Made by a program: the position numbers and the translations under genes. This document shows positions 10,445 through 19,130 of a stretch of DNA of 64,000 nucleotides, one piece after another (positions within the stretch are counted from its first letter, which is position 1; each line of letters begins with the position of its first letter). The notes under the pieces are model-generated. The model was given only the letters and a program-made list of their open reading frames with translations. It was not told the origin of the DNA and ran no database searches. The stretch comes from JBHAEC01 sp041855385. Its GTDB lineage: Bacteria > Bacillota > Negativicutes > Veillonellales > Veillonellaceae. Location of the stretch: NCBI GenBank assembly GCA_041855385.1, contig JBHAEC010000028.1, positions 1-64,000 on the forward strand, given 5' to 3'.

Positions 10445-11656
10445 TTATTCGTAATGTAATGCATCAATAGGATTCAATTTTGCCGCTTTTCTAGCCGGAT
10501 AAATACCGAATATTAAGCCTATAGCCATAGAAAATCCGAAGGATAAAATAATAGGCCCTACGGAAACAATAGTCTGCATCTCGGATACCGCAGAAATAAG
10601 CTTGGAAGATCCGATGCCCATACAAACACCGATTAAGCCACCGATTAAGCTGATTACAATTGCCTCAATTAAAAACTGCGTCATAATGGTTCTATAGGTA
10701 GCCCCTAAAGCCTTTCTAACGCCTATTTCTCTCGTGCGCTCCGTTACAGATACGAGCATAATATTCATAATGCCTATACCCCCGACTACAAGTGAAATGG
10801 CCGCTATGGCACCTAAAAATAATGTCAATGTCGCCGTTGTTTCCTGCATAGTTTCCATAACGGACTCCATGTTTCGCACATTAAAATCCGCCTCCTTAGA
10901 GGAGTCGATACCGTGTCGCACACGAAGCAAGTTCTCCACATCTTTCTGAAGGAGGTCTAAATTGGTCCCTTCCTTCCCACTTACATAAATAGACCCTAGG
11001 TAATCAATCCCTGCCATGCGTTCCATAGCTGTGGTATATGGAATATAAACTACGTCATCCTGGTCATTGCCAAAGCTTCCCGACCCCTTAGAACCAAGCA
11101 CTCCGATAACAGTAAAGGGATCGTTATTAATACGAATCTGTTTTCCCAGAGGATCATCAGTTCCGAAAAGTTCCTCCGCCACGGTAGCACCGATAACAGC
11201 TACACGCTCTCTTCGCTCTATTTGAAGTTCCGACAAAAAGCGTCCGCTTTTCGTTTCCCAGTTATTCACCTCTTGAAATTCCGCATTAACACCGGTTACC
11301 GAAGTCGTCCAGTTTTTACTTTTATACACAAGTAAATAGGACTTTCTTACCACCGGAGATACAGTAGCTACATTAGGCAAGTTTTTAATAGCCAAATAGT
11401 CTTTAACCTTTAAGGTTTCTTCCGTTCCTGCTAGAGGCCTTACGCCCGGCGTTCTCGGAGCACCGGGAAAAACCATGAGCAAATTGCTACCCAAACTTGA
11501 AATAGAACTTTCTATCTGCGAACGGACACCATAACCGATAGATACCAATGCGATAACCGCCGCCACACCGATAATGATTCCCAGCATAGTTAATAATGTA
11601 CGCAACTTGTTGGCAATTAAGGACTGCCATGCCATTAAAAAGCCCTCTTTAAACAT
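10445..11656 (-). CDS. MacB/FtsX-type ABC transporter permease
   Basis: 403 residues from ATG at 11656, 8 bases after AAGGAGG; a GTG six codons upstream is too close to that site. Topology is typical of MacB without the fused ATPase: one N-terminal transmembrane segment (LTMLGIIIGVAAVIALVSIG), a periplasmic domain of about 220 residues, then three C-terminal segments with the TREIGVRKALGA motif. It overlaps the ATPase gene by 8 bases. Probably a mechanotransmission exporter of a peptide, lipid or antimicrobial with the adjacent adaptor; substrate unknown. Confidence 0.9.
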   Translation of the reverse strand: MFKEGFLMAWQSLIANKLRTLLTMLGIIIGVAAVIALVSIGYGVRSQIESSISSLGSNLLMVFPGAPRTPGVRPLAGTEETLKVKDYLAIKNLPNVATVSPVVRKSYLLVYKSKNWTTSVTGVNAEFQEVNNWETKSGRFLSELQIERRERVAVIGATVAEELFGTDDPLGKQIRINNDPFTVIGVLGSKGSGSFGNDQDDVVYIPYTTAMERMAGIDYLGSIYVSGKEGTNLDLLQKDVENLLRVRHGIDSSKEADFNVRNMESVMETMQETTATLTLFLGAIAAISLVVGGIGIMNIMLVSVTERTREIGVRKALGATYRTIMTQFLIEAIVISLIGGLIGVCMGIGSSKLISAVSEMQTIVSVGPIILSFGFSMAIGLIFGIYPARKAAKLNPIDALHYE

Positions 11657-12347
11657 GAGCAGCACCTCCTTCACCGGATACTATATAACCATCACGTAGC
11701 ACAATATGTCTGCCGGCAAATTCGGCAATATCCGCTTCATGCGTTACCAAGATGATAGTTCTTCCTTCTTTGTGAAGAGCCGTAAAAATATTCATCACAT
11801 CGAGGCTGGACTTGGAATCCAAGTTTCCTGTCGGCTCATCCGCCATAATAATGGCCGGATCATTGGCTAACGAGCGAGCAATGGCAACGCGCTGACGCTG
11901 TCCGCCACTAAGCTCGGAAGGCAAATGGTCCAAACGCTCTCCCAACCCTAAATCAGACAATAACCTGGTGGCCCGCTCTCGTCGTGATACCTTGTCGACA
12001 CCTGCATAAATCATGGGAAGTGCCACATTTTCTAGGGCCGTCAATTTCGTAAGCAAATTAAAACTTTGAAAAACAAATCCAATCTTTTTATTACGCACAA
12101 AGGCCAATTCATCGTCAGACAAAGATGCCACTTCGCTCCCATCCAGACGATAAGAGCCTGAGGTAGGTCGATCCAAGCAACCTAAAATGTTCATCAAAGT
12201 AGATTTACCGGATCCGGAAGGACCCATAATAGATGAAAATTCGCCATTATAAATAGTCAAATCTATGCCGTGAAGAACCGGAACAGATAGTTTTCCGTTC
12301 TGATAAACACGAGTAATATCCTTAAGTTCGATTACTTTTTCTTTCAT
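11649..12347 (-). CDS. LolD/MacB-type ABC transporter ATP-binding protein
   Basis: 232 residues from ATG at 12347 (a GTG three codons earlier is possible). Walker A GPSGSGKST, Q-loop VFQSFNLL, signature ELSGGQRQRVAIARSL, Walker B IIMADEPTGNLD and H-loop VTHEAD are all intact. The TGNLDS motif is characteristic of the LolD/FtsE/MacB group. It powers the permease encoded immediately downstream and lies 9 bases after the adaptor gene, giving the order adaptor-ATPase-permease. Confidence 0.94.
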   Translation of the reverse strand: MKEKVIELKDITRVYQNGKLSVPVLHGIDLTIYNGEFSSIMGPSGSGKSTLMNILGCLDRPTSGSYRLDGSEVASLSDDELAFVRNKKIGFVFQSFNLLTKLTALENVALPMIYAGVDKVSRRERATRLLSDLGLGERLDHLPSELSGGQRQRVAIARSLANDPAIIMADEPTGNLDSKSSLDVMNIFTALHKEGRTIILVTHEADIAEFAGRHIVLRDGYIVSGEGGAAHV

Positions 12348-12356
12348 AACGTTCAC

Positions 12357-13430
12357 CTAGATGGGGCCTCGAACCGCGGTGCTACTGGTAGAAGTATTTC
12401 CTACATCACCACTCACAACGATTTCATCCCCCTCTTTTAAACCTTCCAGCACTTGGATTGCCGTTTCTCCCGTTATGCCAAGCTTTATGTATTTCTTCTC
12501 TGCTTTTCCGTTATTAATCATGTATACGAAGTCACCGCTTCTATCGCTGCGAATAGCCGTTAGCGGAACCAATAGCGTATCTTTTGCCTCTTTACCGTGA
12601 ATAGACGCCCTTGCAGTCATAGAAGGCAACAGTTTACCGCTCTCATTGGATGGAATCTTAACTTTTACCGTATAATACACAACGGTGCTACTGGTTGTTC
12701 CCATTTCTCCCTTTTTCCCTTTGGAAATGCTATCTACAACGCCATTAAAGGTTTCCCCGGAGAAAGCATCCACGGTAAATGTTACTTTTTGTCCCTCCGC
12801 AATATTTCCGATATCAGTTTCATCAATTGTCAGGTATATTTCCAAATCGCTTAAGTCAGCAATAGTAGCAATAATCATCTGGCTGGATAGGCCCTGTGAC
12901 ACCGTTTGTCCCGCTTTTAAAGGCTCGCCAATAACCGTTCCGTCCATAGGTGCCGTAATAGTAGTATCAGACAGAGAAGAGGCGGCATCATCATATGTGG
13001 CCTGTGCCTGTTGCAATGTCAAAAGTGCATTATCATAGGCTTGTGCAGCAACCGCTCCCTGTTTATAGAGCGTTTCGTACCTCTGGAAGTCTGCTTGTGC
13101 GTTCACGAGAGTAGCATAAGCCTTATCGGCATGTGCTTTTAAGGATCGATCATCAATTAACGCGATGGTATCCCCTTGCTTAACCACCTGGTTCTCTTTT
13201 ACCAGCACTTCCTTAAGCTGACCCGAAACGTTGGTAGATACATCAACATATGTAACGGGATTAATAGTTCCGGTTGCATCCACAACAATACTGATAGTAC
13301 CTTTTTCTACCTTTCCTGTCGTATAATTCACCTTTTCGGCATCCTGTTTTGTTGTCCAAAAATACCAACCACCTGCTACAACTAATATAATTGCGGCAAT
13401 AATGCCCCATACTTTTTTACTTCTCCACAT
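12357..13430 (-). CDS. MacA-like periplasmic adaptor (membrane fusion protein)
   Basis: 357 residues. One N-terminal membrane anchor (VWGIIAAIILVVAGGWYFW, about 7-25), a barrel-sandwich lipoyl-like half, a short alpha hairpin (about 100-150), the second lipoyl half with ITAPMDGTV, then beta-barrel domains. Such adaptors link an inner-membrane MacB-type transporter to a TolC-like outer-membrane channel; no TolC gene is in the window. The C-terminal tail is Ser/Thr-rich. Its presence supports a diderm envelope. Start ATG follows AGGAG. Confidence 0.9.
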   Translation of the reverse strand: MWRSKKVWGIIAAIILVVAGGWYFWTTKQDAEKVNYTTGKVEKGTISIVVDATGTINPVTYVDVSTNVSGQLKEVLVKENQVVKQGDTIALIDDRSLKAHADKAYATLVNAQADFQRYETLYKQGAVAAQAYDNALLTLQQAQATYDDAASSLSDTTITAPMDGTVIGEPLKAGQTVSQGLSSQMIIATIADLSDLEIYLTIDETDIGNIAEGQKVTFTVDAFSGETFNGVVDSISKGKKGEMGTTSSTVVYYTVKVKIPSNESGKLLPSMTARASIHGKEAKDTLLVPLTAIRSDRSGDFVYMINNGKAEKKYIKLGITGETAIQVLEGLKEGDEIVVSGDVGNTSTSSTAVRGPI

Positions 13431-13442
13431 ATAATACTCCTA

Positions 13443-14411
13443 TTAAATTCCTAAAACACCGATTAACTCATATAGATACTTATCTATAGGGGTTTTTCTT
13501 TTCATTGCTTCCTCATAGGAAAGCGAAATAATTTCATTGTTCTTTGACCCAACTAAGTGTGCATATTCCCCACGGATTAGGCAATCAACCGCTTTAGCCC
13601 CCATACGGGCCGCCATAATAGAATCCTTTGCCGTAGGAGATCCCCCTCTTTGTAAATATCCCAATACAGTTACGCTAGGCTTTAAATAGGTCTTTTCCTT
13701 GATAAAGTTAGCTACTTCATAACCACTATAGGCTCCCTCTGCAACCAGTACAATGCTGTGGGTTTTTCCGTTTTTATGTGTCTTATATAAGTGATCGCAT
13801 AAATCCAATAGTGGAATCGGGCATTCCGGTAGCAATACCGCCTCTGCACCGCAGGCCACCCCGGCATGTAAAGCCAAGTGACCGGAAGCACGCCCCATAA
13901 CTTCTACTACCGCCACTCTTTCATGGGCCGATGTAGTATCCCGTACTTTGTTCACCGCATCCAATATGGTGTTAACTGCCGTATCAAAGCCGATGGTATA
14001 ATCTGTTCCACACATATCATTATCAATTGTTCCGGGAATGGTAACGGTAGGCAACCCCAAAGCCGACAATGCCATGGCTCCACGCATAGACCCATCTCCA
14101 CCGATCACAACCAATGCATCCACACCTTTATCTTTAAGAGCCTCTAAGGCTCTTTTTTGATTCTTTATTTCCATAAACTCTTCACAACGGGCTGTCTTTA
14201 GTACGGTACCACCTTTGTGAATAATTCCACCAACTTCGCGCCGAAGCAAAGGATGTATCTCTTCGGTCAGCAATCCCCAATAGCCCCGTTCTACACCGAA
14301 CACATCTATGCCTTCATAGATAGCCGCTCTCGTAACGGCTCCTATCACCGCATTCATGCCCGGTGCATCTCCGCCACTGGTTAAAACCGCTATATTCTTA
14401 ATGGGATTCAT
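13443..14411 (-). CDS. pfkA: ATP-dependent 6-phosphofructokinase
   Basis: 322 residues, the bacterial PfkA length. ATP site GGDAPGMN at 13-20, GGDGSMRGA around 103-111, and the catalytic TIDND segment followed by the fructose-6-phosphate loop ending MGRASGHLAL. The GGDGS glycine is the ATP-type residue rather than the PPi-type Asp. It phosphorylates fructose 6-phosphate in glycolysis. Its start overlaps the end of the shikimate-kinase-like gene by 14 bases, so the two are probably translationally coupled. Confidence 0.96.
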   Translation of the reverse strand: MNPIKNIAVLTSGGDAPGMNAVIGAVTRAAIYEGIDVFGVERGYWGLLTEEIHPLLRREVGGIIHKGGTVLKTARCEEFMEIKNQKRALEALKDKGVDALVVIGGDGSMRGAMALSALGLPTVTIPGTIDNDMCGTDYTIGFDTAVNTILDAVNKVRDTTSAHERVAVVEVMGRASGHLALHAGVACGAEAVLLPECPIPLLDLCDHLYKTHKNGKTHSIVLVAEGAYSGYEVANFIKEKTYLKPSVTVLGYLQRGGSPTAKDSIMAARMGAKAVDCLIRGEYAHLVGSKNNEIISLSYEEAMKRKTPIDKYLYELIGVLGI

Positions 14412-14958
14412 GGCGCACGACCTTTCTTCGTTTCTTGAATATTACATTCTGTCTTTTTATTTCTTCCTGTATTTGACCTATCAAGTCTACTCTGTCACCA
14501 TAAGTTGTATCAAGAACATAATCGCACCGTTTATAAAGAGGCTTCCAAGTTCTTAGCATAGTACGAACAAAGCCTGCCACATCCGTATAATCCATGGTCG
14601 GCCTTTTTCCGATACGCCTACGAACGCGAGACACCAATCGATGTTCCGTTGCCTTAAGAACAATAACATAAGAATATCGTTGCAGCCATTTTATGGTACG
14701 CACATCAATAGTAAAGTTCCCACCATAAGAAATAACCGCTTCGTGATAACGGCTAACCCATCGCAAGAGCTCTCTTTCTGCCTGACGAAATCCTTTTTCC
14801 CCCAAATACCTATATACTTCAGCTATAGGCATGTTATATCTATTTTCCAACATTCGATCGGTATCTACAAATTGCCACCCCAGCGATTCTGCCAAGTTAC
14901 GCCCTATATGGCTTTTTCCGCTTCCCATAGAGCCTATAAGGACAATGTTTCTCTTCAA
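14398..14958 (-). CDS. Shikimate kinase-like P-loop kinase, divergent substrate site
   Basis: 186 residues from a TTG start (AGGCGG 9 bases upstream). Walker A GSMGSGKS at 9-16, the DTD acidic pair (FVDTD) and GEKGFRQAE match shikimate kinase. Two substrate-binding features do not: the usual GGG stretch reads YGGN, and the Arg of the ER-x-PLY lid-side motif is Trp (RTWKPLY). It may be a true but diverged AroK or a kinase of another small substrate. It is the first gene of a pair with pfkA and not in an aromatic cluster. Confidence 0.7.
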   Translation of the reverse strand: MKRNIVLIGSMGSGKSHIGRNLAESLGWQFVDTDRMLENRYNMPIAEVYRYLGEKGFRQAERELLRWVSRYHEAVISYGGNFTIDVRTIKWLQRYSYVIVLKATEHRLVSRVRRRIGKRPTMDYTDVAGFVRTMLRTWKPLYKRCDYVLDTTYGDRVDLIGQIQEEIKRQNVIFKKRRKVVRHESH

Positions 14959-15096
14959 TGTTATACCGCCTATCCATGCAATGTTATATCAAACATCACA
15001 TAAAAACTATATATTTTTCTCATTTTACTACAAAAATATGTATATTGTCTAAACAAAGATAGGTATTTCATAAATCTTTTCTAAACATCCATACGT

Positions 15097-15130
15097 AAAA
15101 AACCCGCTAAGACAAGGCTTAGCGGGTTTT
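15097..15130 (-). terminator. Terminator after rplT
   Basis: AAAACCCGCTAAG pairs with CTTAGCGGGTTTT and continues into TT on the minus strand, 19 bases after the rplT stop codon. Confidence 0.92.
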
Positions 15131-15148
15131 CTCCCATCTTTTTCTAAA

Positions 15149-15499
15149 CTATTGAGCTTTTGCCAATTCAACCAATTTTGCAAAGGCTGCCTGATCATGT
15201 ACGGCTAAATCAGCCAACATTTTACGATTTACCGTAACACCGGCCTTTGTCAAACCGCTGATGAAACGGCTATAGCTCATACCGTTCATGCGTGCGGCTG
15301 CATTGATACGTGCGATCCAAAGTTTGCGGAACTCACCTTTTTTAGCACGACGGTCACGACGAGCATAAAACAATGCTTTCATTACGGACTCATTTGCTTT
15401 TTTGAAAAGGCGACTTCTCGTACCACGATATCCTTTAGCCAGCTTTAAGATTTTTTTATGACGTGCATGGGCAGTAACACCCTTTTTAACTCTTGCCAT
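15149..15499 (-). CDS. rplT: 50S ribosomal protein L20
   Basis: 116 residues, with the basic N terminus ([20 protein letters not shown]) that threads into 23S rRNA and the globular C-terminal half that in several bacteria also binds the infC leader. Preceded by GGAGG. It is last in infC-rpmI-rplT and is essential for early 50S assembly. Confidence 0.98.
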   Translation of the reverse strand: MARVKKGVTAHARHKKILKLAKGYRGTRSRLFKKANESVMKALFYARRDRRAKKGEFRKLWIARINAAARMNGMSYSRFISGLTKAGVTVNRKMLADLAVHDQAAFAKLVELAKAQ

Positions 15500-15531
15500 G
15501 ATTCAATTCCTCCAATATTCATAATTCGCTA

Positions 15532-15729
15532 TTAAGCGTAAGGTAACATTTTCACAACGCGCTTGTAATCAGATTTGCTTACAAGTGTTGCTTTACGAAG
15601 ATTGCGTTTACGAGCTGGGGATTTTTTCTCCAAAATATGGCTCTTGAACGCTTTGGAGCGCTTGAATTCACCACTACCTGTTGCTACGAAACGTTTCGCC
15701 GCTGCACGACGAGTTTTAATTTTTGGCAT
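15532..15729 (-). CDS. rpmI: 50S ribosomal protein L35
   Basis: 65 residues, [14 protein letters not shown] start and the basic [17 protein letters not shown] stretch typical of L35. AGGAGG precedes the start. It lies 18 bases after infC and 32 bases before rplT. Confidence 0.98.
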   Translation of the reverse strand: MPKIKTRRAAAKRFVATGSGEFKRSKAFKSHILEKKSPARKRNLRKATLVSKSDYKRVVKMLPYA

Positions 15730-15747
15730 AATATAAATCCTCCTAAA

Positions 15748-16263
15748 TTATGATTTGCTAGCTAAAATCATGGTCATATTCTTTCCCTCTAATTTAGCTG
15801 CCTTTTCTACTATAGCTAGATCTTCCAGTTCTTTTGCAAAGCGTATCAAAACATTTTGTCCCAGTTCCGGATGACTTAATTCACGACCACGGAACATAAT
15901 CGTTACTTTAACTTTATTGCCTTCCCCTAAAAACTTTTGGGCATTTTTCATCTTCACATAAAAATCATGATCTTCAATATGGGGGCGCAACTTTACTTCC
16001 TTCAAGGTAATAACCTTTTGTTTTTTCTTTGCTTCCTTCTCACGTTTTTGTTGCTCATAGCGATATTTACCATAGTTCATTATACGACATACCGGCGGTT
16101 TGCCATTAGGGGCAACTTCAACAAGATCGAGATCTTTCTCTTCCGCTAAAGCCAGTGCATCACGAACTGACATAATACCTAATTGTTCATTGTCTTCACC
16201 GACAACCCGAATTTCGCGAGCACGAATTTCTTCATTTATGCGCGGAGTTTCCTTACTGATAAT
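15748..16263 (-). CDS. infC: Translation initiation factor IF-3, probably starting at ATT
   Basis: 171 residues if initiated at ATT (16261-16263), 5 bases after GGAGG. Before the conserved ISKETPRINEEI there is no ATG; the alternatives are GTG (inside the ribosome site), TTG (before it) or ATC (8 bases away). IF-3 genes of several bacteria start at AUU, which lets IF-3 limit its own translation. N- and C-domains are normal (EAKKKQKVITLKEVKLRPHI at the junction). It binds the 30S subunit and checks start codons. First gene after a structured leader. Confidence 0.93.
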   Translation of the reverse strand: MISKETPRINEEIRAREIRVVGEDNEQLGIMSVRDALALAEEKDLDLVEVAPNGKPPVCRIMNYGKYRYEQQKREKEAKKKQKVITLKEVKLRPHIEDHDFYVKMKNAQKFLGEGNKVKVTIMFRGRELSHPELGQNVLIRFAKELEDLAIVEKAAKLEGKNMTMILASKS

Positions 16264-16392
16264 ATTCACCTCCAAGATAGAGTAAAATAAAAACGGATGG
16301 CATACGCCATCCGTAATTGATCAATATCATACCCAACATCCCTTGAATGCAGGTGAGAAGCGGATGGCCTCTACTTGTCTTTAATGTACTCA
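16264..16392 (-). promoter_or_regulatory. infC-rpmI-rplT leader with alternative terminator/antiterminator
   Basis: On the minus strand a perfect 9-pair terminator (ACGGATGGC, GTAT loop, GCCATCCGT; 16293-16314) with T-run stands just before the infC ribosome site. About 50 bases earlier in the RNA, GGCCATCCGC (16360-16369) can pair with CGGATGGC of that terminator and would prevent it. This resembles the L20 leader of Firmicutes, in which L20 binding favours termination. Confidence 0.8.
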
Positions 16393-16395
16393 GAT

Positions 16396-16425
16396 ACTAT
16401 ACCACTCCCAAGCTATACTTGTCAA
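16396..16425 (-). promoter_or_regulatory. Promoter of infC operon
   Basis: TTGACA (16420-16425), 18-base spacer, TATAGT (16396-16401) on the minus strand, in the gap after the HutP-family gene. Confidence 0.82.
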
Positions 16426-16440
16426 TGGTTAGAAAAATAT

Positions 16441-16872
16441 TTATACATCAAAGTCGTTAGCCGGTAGCGAACGATGAGCAGCCGCAACGGAAATTTCATT
16501 CAAATTCAAAATTCCTACGCCCATGTAAATAGCCACACTAAGATGTTCCTTATGACGGGCAATCCCCACCTTTCCTCCTACATTAAGACCAATAGCCTTA
16601 ATCTTTAAATGTTCAAGGGCCTCCTGGACAGCGCCTATTACCGCCCCTTTCCCCAAATGTGTATCGGAAATAACATTCTGTCGCTGCGCTGCCACTACCG
16701 CACTCTCGATAATTTTCGGAATAGACGGAACAAATTGCCCTCCAAAATCTACAGCCACAGCGCGAATACGCTCCTCTTCCAATTGTTTCTTAAGACGTTG
16801 CTCCTCTTGTCTTGTTTCGGTTAAGGCCATGCGCAAAGCGGCTCGTCCCACATCAATGCTACTAAATTCCAT
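16441..16872 (-). CDS. HutP-family protein
   Basis: 143 residues, starting 12 bases after thrS behind AGGAAGGTGA. The core VDFGGQFVPSIPKIIESAVVAA, the DTHLGKGAVIGAVQEAL segment and the C-terminal AAAHRSLP fit the HutP family, whose Bacillus member is a histidine- and metal-dependent RNA-binding antiterminator of the hut operon. Several histidines that could bind metal or ligand are present (DTHL, ARHKEH, AAHR). No hut genes are in the window. Co-transcription with thrS suggests another regulatory role; what RNA it binds is unknown. Confidence 0.75.
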   Translation of the reverse strand: MEFSSIDVGRAALRMALTETRQEEQRLKKQLEEERIRAVAVDFGGQFVPSIPKIIESAVVAAQRQNVISDTHLGKGAVIGAVQEALEHLKIKAIGLNVGGKVGIARHKEHLSVAIYMGVGILNLNEISVAAAHRSLPANDFDV

Positions 16873-16884
16873 CTTATCACCTTC

Positions 16885-18795
16885 CTATTTGCGCATACGG
16901 ATCTCTTGCAATAAATCTTCCATAAACTGAGACGTCGGCACCGAACCTAGCTCTCCTTCTCCGCGCTTACGTACCGCCACAGACTTTTCTTCTACTTCTT
17001 TATCTCCCACCACTAACATATATGGCGTTTTTTCCAGTTGGGCCTGCCTAATCTTATATCCGATTTTTTCGTTTCGATCATCGGTTTCTACGCGGATATA
17101 TTCTTTTTTGAACATACCCTCTAACTCTTTGGCATAAGCAACATGCTTTTCACTAACCGGAATCACTTTTACCTGTACGGGAGAAATCCATGTAGGGAAT
17201 GCGCCTGCATAATGTTCTGTCAAAATACCGATAAACCTCTCTAAAGACCCAAAGCAAGCACGGTGGATCATAACAACTTGGTGTTTTTGTCCATCCTCAC
17301 CAATATAGTCGACACCGAATCGTTCCGGCAAATTCATGTCCAATTGAATCGTACCGCACTGCCAAGTACGTCCCAAAGAATCCATAATGTGGAAATCCAG
17401 CTTAGGCCCGTAAAAAGCCCCATCGCCTTCATTAATACGATAAGGTATACCTTTTTCTTCGATAGCTTCCCGAAGTGCCTCCGTAGAAATTTCCCAAATC
17501 TGATCGTCTCCCATAGCACCTTCCGGTTTGGTGCTGAGCTCTACGCGGTAAGACAATCCGAACTGACTGTATGTACGGTCATACAACTCAATTACCTTTA
17601 CCAATTCTTCCTTAATTTGAGACGGCAACATAAAGATATGCGCATCATCCTGCGTGAAGCTGCGAACACGGAACAATCCGTGCAAAGCGCCACTCAATTC
17701 ATGTCGATGCACCAATCCAAGTTCTGCCAAACGTACCGGCAAATCACGATAACTATGTAGTTCATTCTGATATGCCAAAATACCTCCCGGGCAATTCATA
17801 GGTTTAATTGCATAATCTTCGTCATCAACAATTGTTGTATACATATTTTCACGATAATGGAACCAATGACCGGACTGCTCCCACAGTTGTCGATTTAATA
17901 TGATGGGGGTGCGAATCTCTTCGTATTCAAATTCATGGTGTAATTCTCTCCAAAATGTTTCCAATTCATTGCGAAGAGCCATCCCCTTCGGCAAAAAGAA
18001 GGGAAACCCGGGCCCCTGCTCTTTTATCACAAAAAGACCCAGTTCTTTCCCCAGTTTGCGATGATCGCGCTTTGCCGCCTCCTCCAGTAGGTGTAAATAA
18101 GCCTCTAATTCTTCTTTCTTTTCAAAGGCGGTGCCGTAAATGCGTTGCAACATCTTATTTTTTTCATTTCCTCGCCAGTATGCACCTGCAATGCTTTGCA
18201 ACTTAAAGGCCTTTACTTTTCCCGTAGATGCCACATGAGGCCCTGCACATAGATCGACAAATTCTCCTTGACGATACAAGGAAATCTCTTCTTCCTCCGG
18301 TAAATCGTTGATGAGTTCAACCTTGTACAGTTCATCCATAGACTCAAACAGTGCCAAAGCCTCCTTGCGGGAAATGACTTCCTTGGTGATTACATAATTT
18401 TCCTTTACTATTTTCGCCATTTCCTGTTCGATCTTTGGCAAATCCTCGGGAACAAATACATGTTCCGTATCTACATCATAGTAAAACCCTTTTTCGATGG
18501 CAGGTCCGATAGCCAGTTTGATATCAGGATAAAGGCGTTTTAAAGCCTGTGCCATAACATGGGCTGCACTATGGCGCAAAGCATGTTTCCCACCTTCTTC
18601 TTCAAAAGTTAAGAAAGCTACTTCCTTGCCATCCTGTACCGGCTCTCGAAGATCGGTCAATTCTCCGTCCACCTCTGCGGCCAAAACTTTTTTCGCCAGG
18701 CTGTTCGACAGCTGTTTAACGGCGTCTCCAAGAGATGTCCCCTCAGGATATAGGCGCTCACTGCCATCTTTTAAAATAATTTTTACTTCCTTCAT
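16885..18795 (-). CDS. thrS: Threonine-tRNA ligase
   Basis: 636 residues, full length: TGS domain (1-65), editing domain with HSAAH at 75-79 and DLCAGPH at 191-197, class II catalytic core with MNCPGG (zinc Cys), the motif 2 region HRHELSGALHGLFRVRSFTQDDAHIF and a C-terminal anticodon-binding domain (VKVIPVSEKHVAYAKELE). It charges tRNA-Thr and edits Ser. GGAGG precedes the ATG. It is governed by a Thr T-box and followed by the HutP-family gene. Confidence 0.98.
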   Translation of the reverse strand: MKEVKIILKDGSERLYPEGTSLGDAVKQLSNSLAKKVLAAEVDGELTDLREPVQDGKEVAFLTFEEEGGKHALRHSAAHVMAQALKRLYPDIKLAIGPAIEKGFYYDVDTEHVFVPEDLPKIEQEMAKIVKENYVITKEVISRKEALALFESMDELYKVELINDLPEEEEISLYRQGEFVDLCAGPHVASTGKVKAFKLQSIAGAYWRGNEKNKMLQRIYGTAFEKKEELEAYLHLLEEAAKRDHRKLGKELGLFVIKEQGPGFPFFLPKGMALRNELETFWRELHHEFEYEEIRTPIILNRQLWEQSGHWFHYRENMYTTIVDDEDYAIKPMNCPGGILAYQNELHSYRDLPVRLAELGLVHRHELSGALHGLFRVRSFTQDDAHIFMLPSQIKEELVKVIELYDRTYSQFGLSYRVELSTKPEGAMGDDQIWEISTEALREAIEEKGIPYRINEGDGAFYGPKLDFHIMDSLGRTWQCGTIQLDMNLPERFGVDYIGEDGQKHQVVMIHRACFGSLERFIGILTEHYAGAFPTWISPVQVKVIPVSEKHVAYAKELEGMFKKEYIRVETDDRNEKIGYKIRQAQLEKTPYMLVVGDKEVEEKSVAVRKRGEGELGSVPTSQFMEDLLQEIRMRK

Positions 18796-18809
18796 ACTTG
18801 TAACCTCCT

Positions 18810-19080
18810 CATGCCGCTAAGGTCGGGATCCTCACACAGGCAACTATAAAAAAATAAAACCTTCCTCCACAAGGGACGAAGGTTTGTTCGCGGTTCCACC
18901 CTAGTTAATTTCCACAGAAATTCACTTTACAGACGATAACGAGTCAAAGCGGGGCAACTTATACATTGCCCAGTTCAAAGGCGGTAATTCTTTACTATCG
19001 ACAAAGTGCTCACAGCTATAGCACTTCTCTCTGCAGACGAGGGAGTAAAGCATCATGTCCTTGTCATTACTGTTTAATAT
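18810..19080 (-). promoter_or_regulatory. T-box leader of thrS (Thr specifier)
   Basis: The minus strand has the exact T-box motif AGGGTGGAACCGCG (18889-18902) and a downstream terminator. In stem I, CTTTACT pairs with AGTAAAG; just below it the 3' side reads AATTACCGCC, so ACC (18983-18985) is the likely specifier, matching threonine. AAGTGCT/AGCACTT forms the upper helix. Uncharged tRNA-Thr is expected to antiterminate. Confidence 0.93.
18848..18885 (-). terminator. T-box terminator hairpin of thrS
   Basis: AAACCTTC (18878-18885 strand-reversed) pairs with GAAGGTTT, with a GTCCCTTGTGGAG loop, followed by TATTTTTTT on the minus strand. Confidence 0.85.
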
Positions 19081-19086
19081 ACGCTC

Positions 19087-19115
19087 ATTATAAAAGTATA
19101 TCTTTTCCAAGTCAA
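19087..19115 (-). promoter_or_regulatory. Promoter of thrS
   Basis: TTGACT (19110-19115), 17-base spacer, TATAAT (19087-19092) on the minus strand, starting 16 bases after the stop codon of the preceding small gene. Confidence 0.88.
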
Positions 19116-19130
19116 GCCTTCTCAATCCTC

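Noticed and set aside
10321..10467. N-terminal extension of the thioesterase
   Set aside because: Overlaps the permease gene and is not like the hotdog family; a ribosome site supports the start at 10320.
17263..17760. 165-codon plus-strand frame
   Set aside because: Antisense to the conserved catalytic region of thrS.
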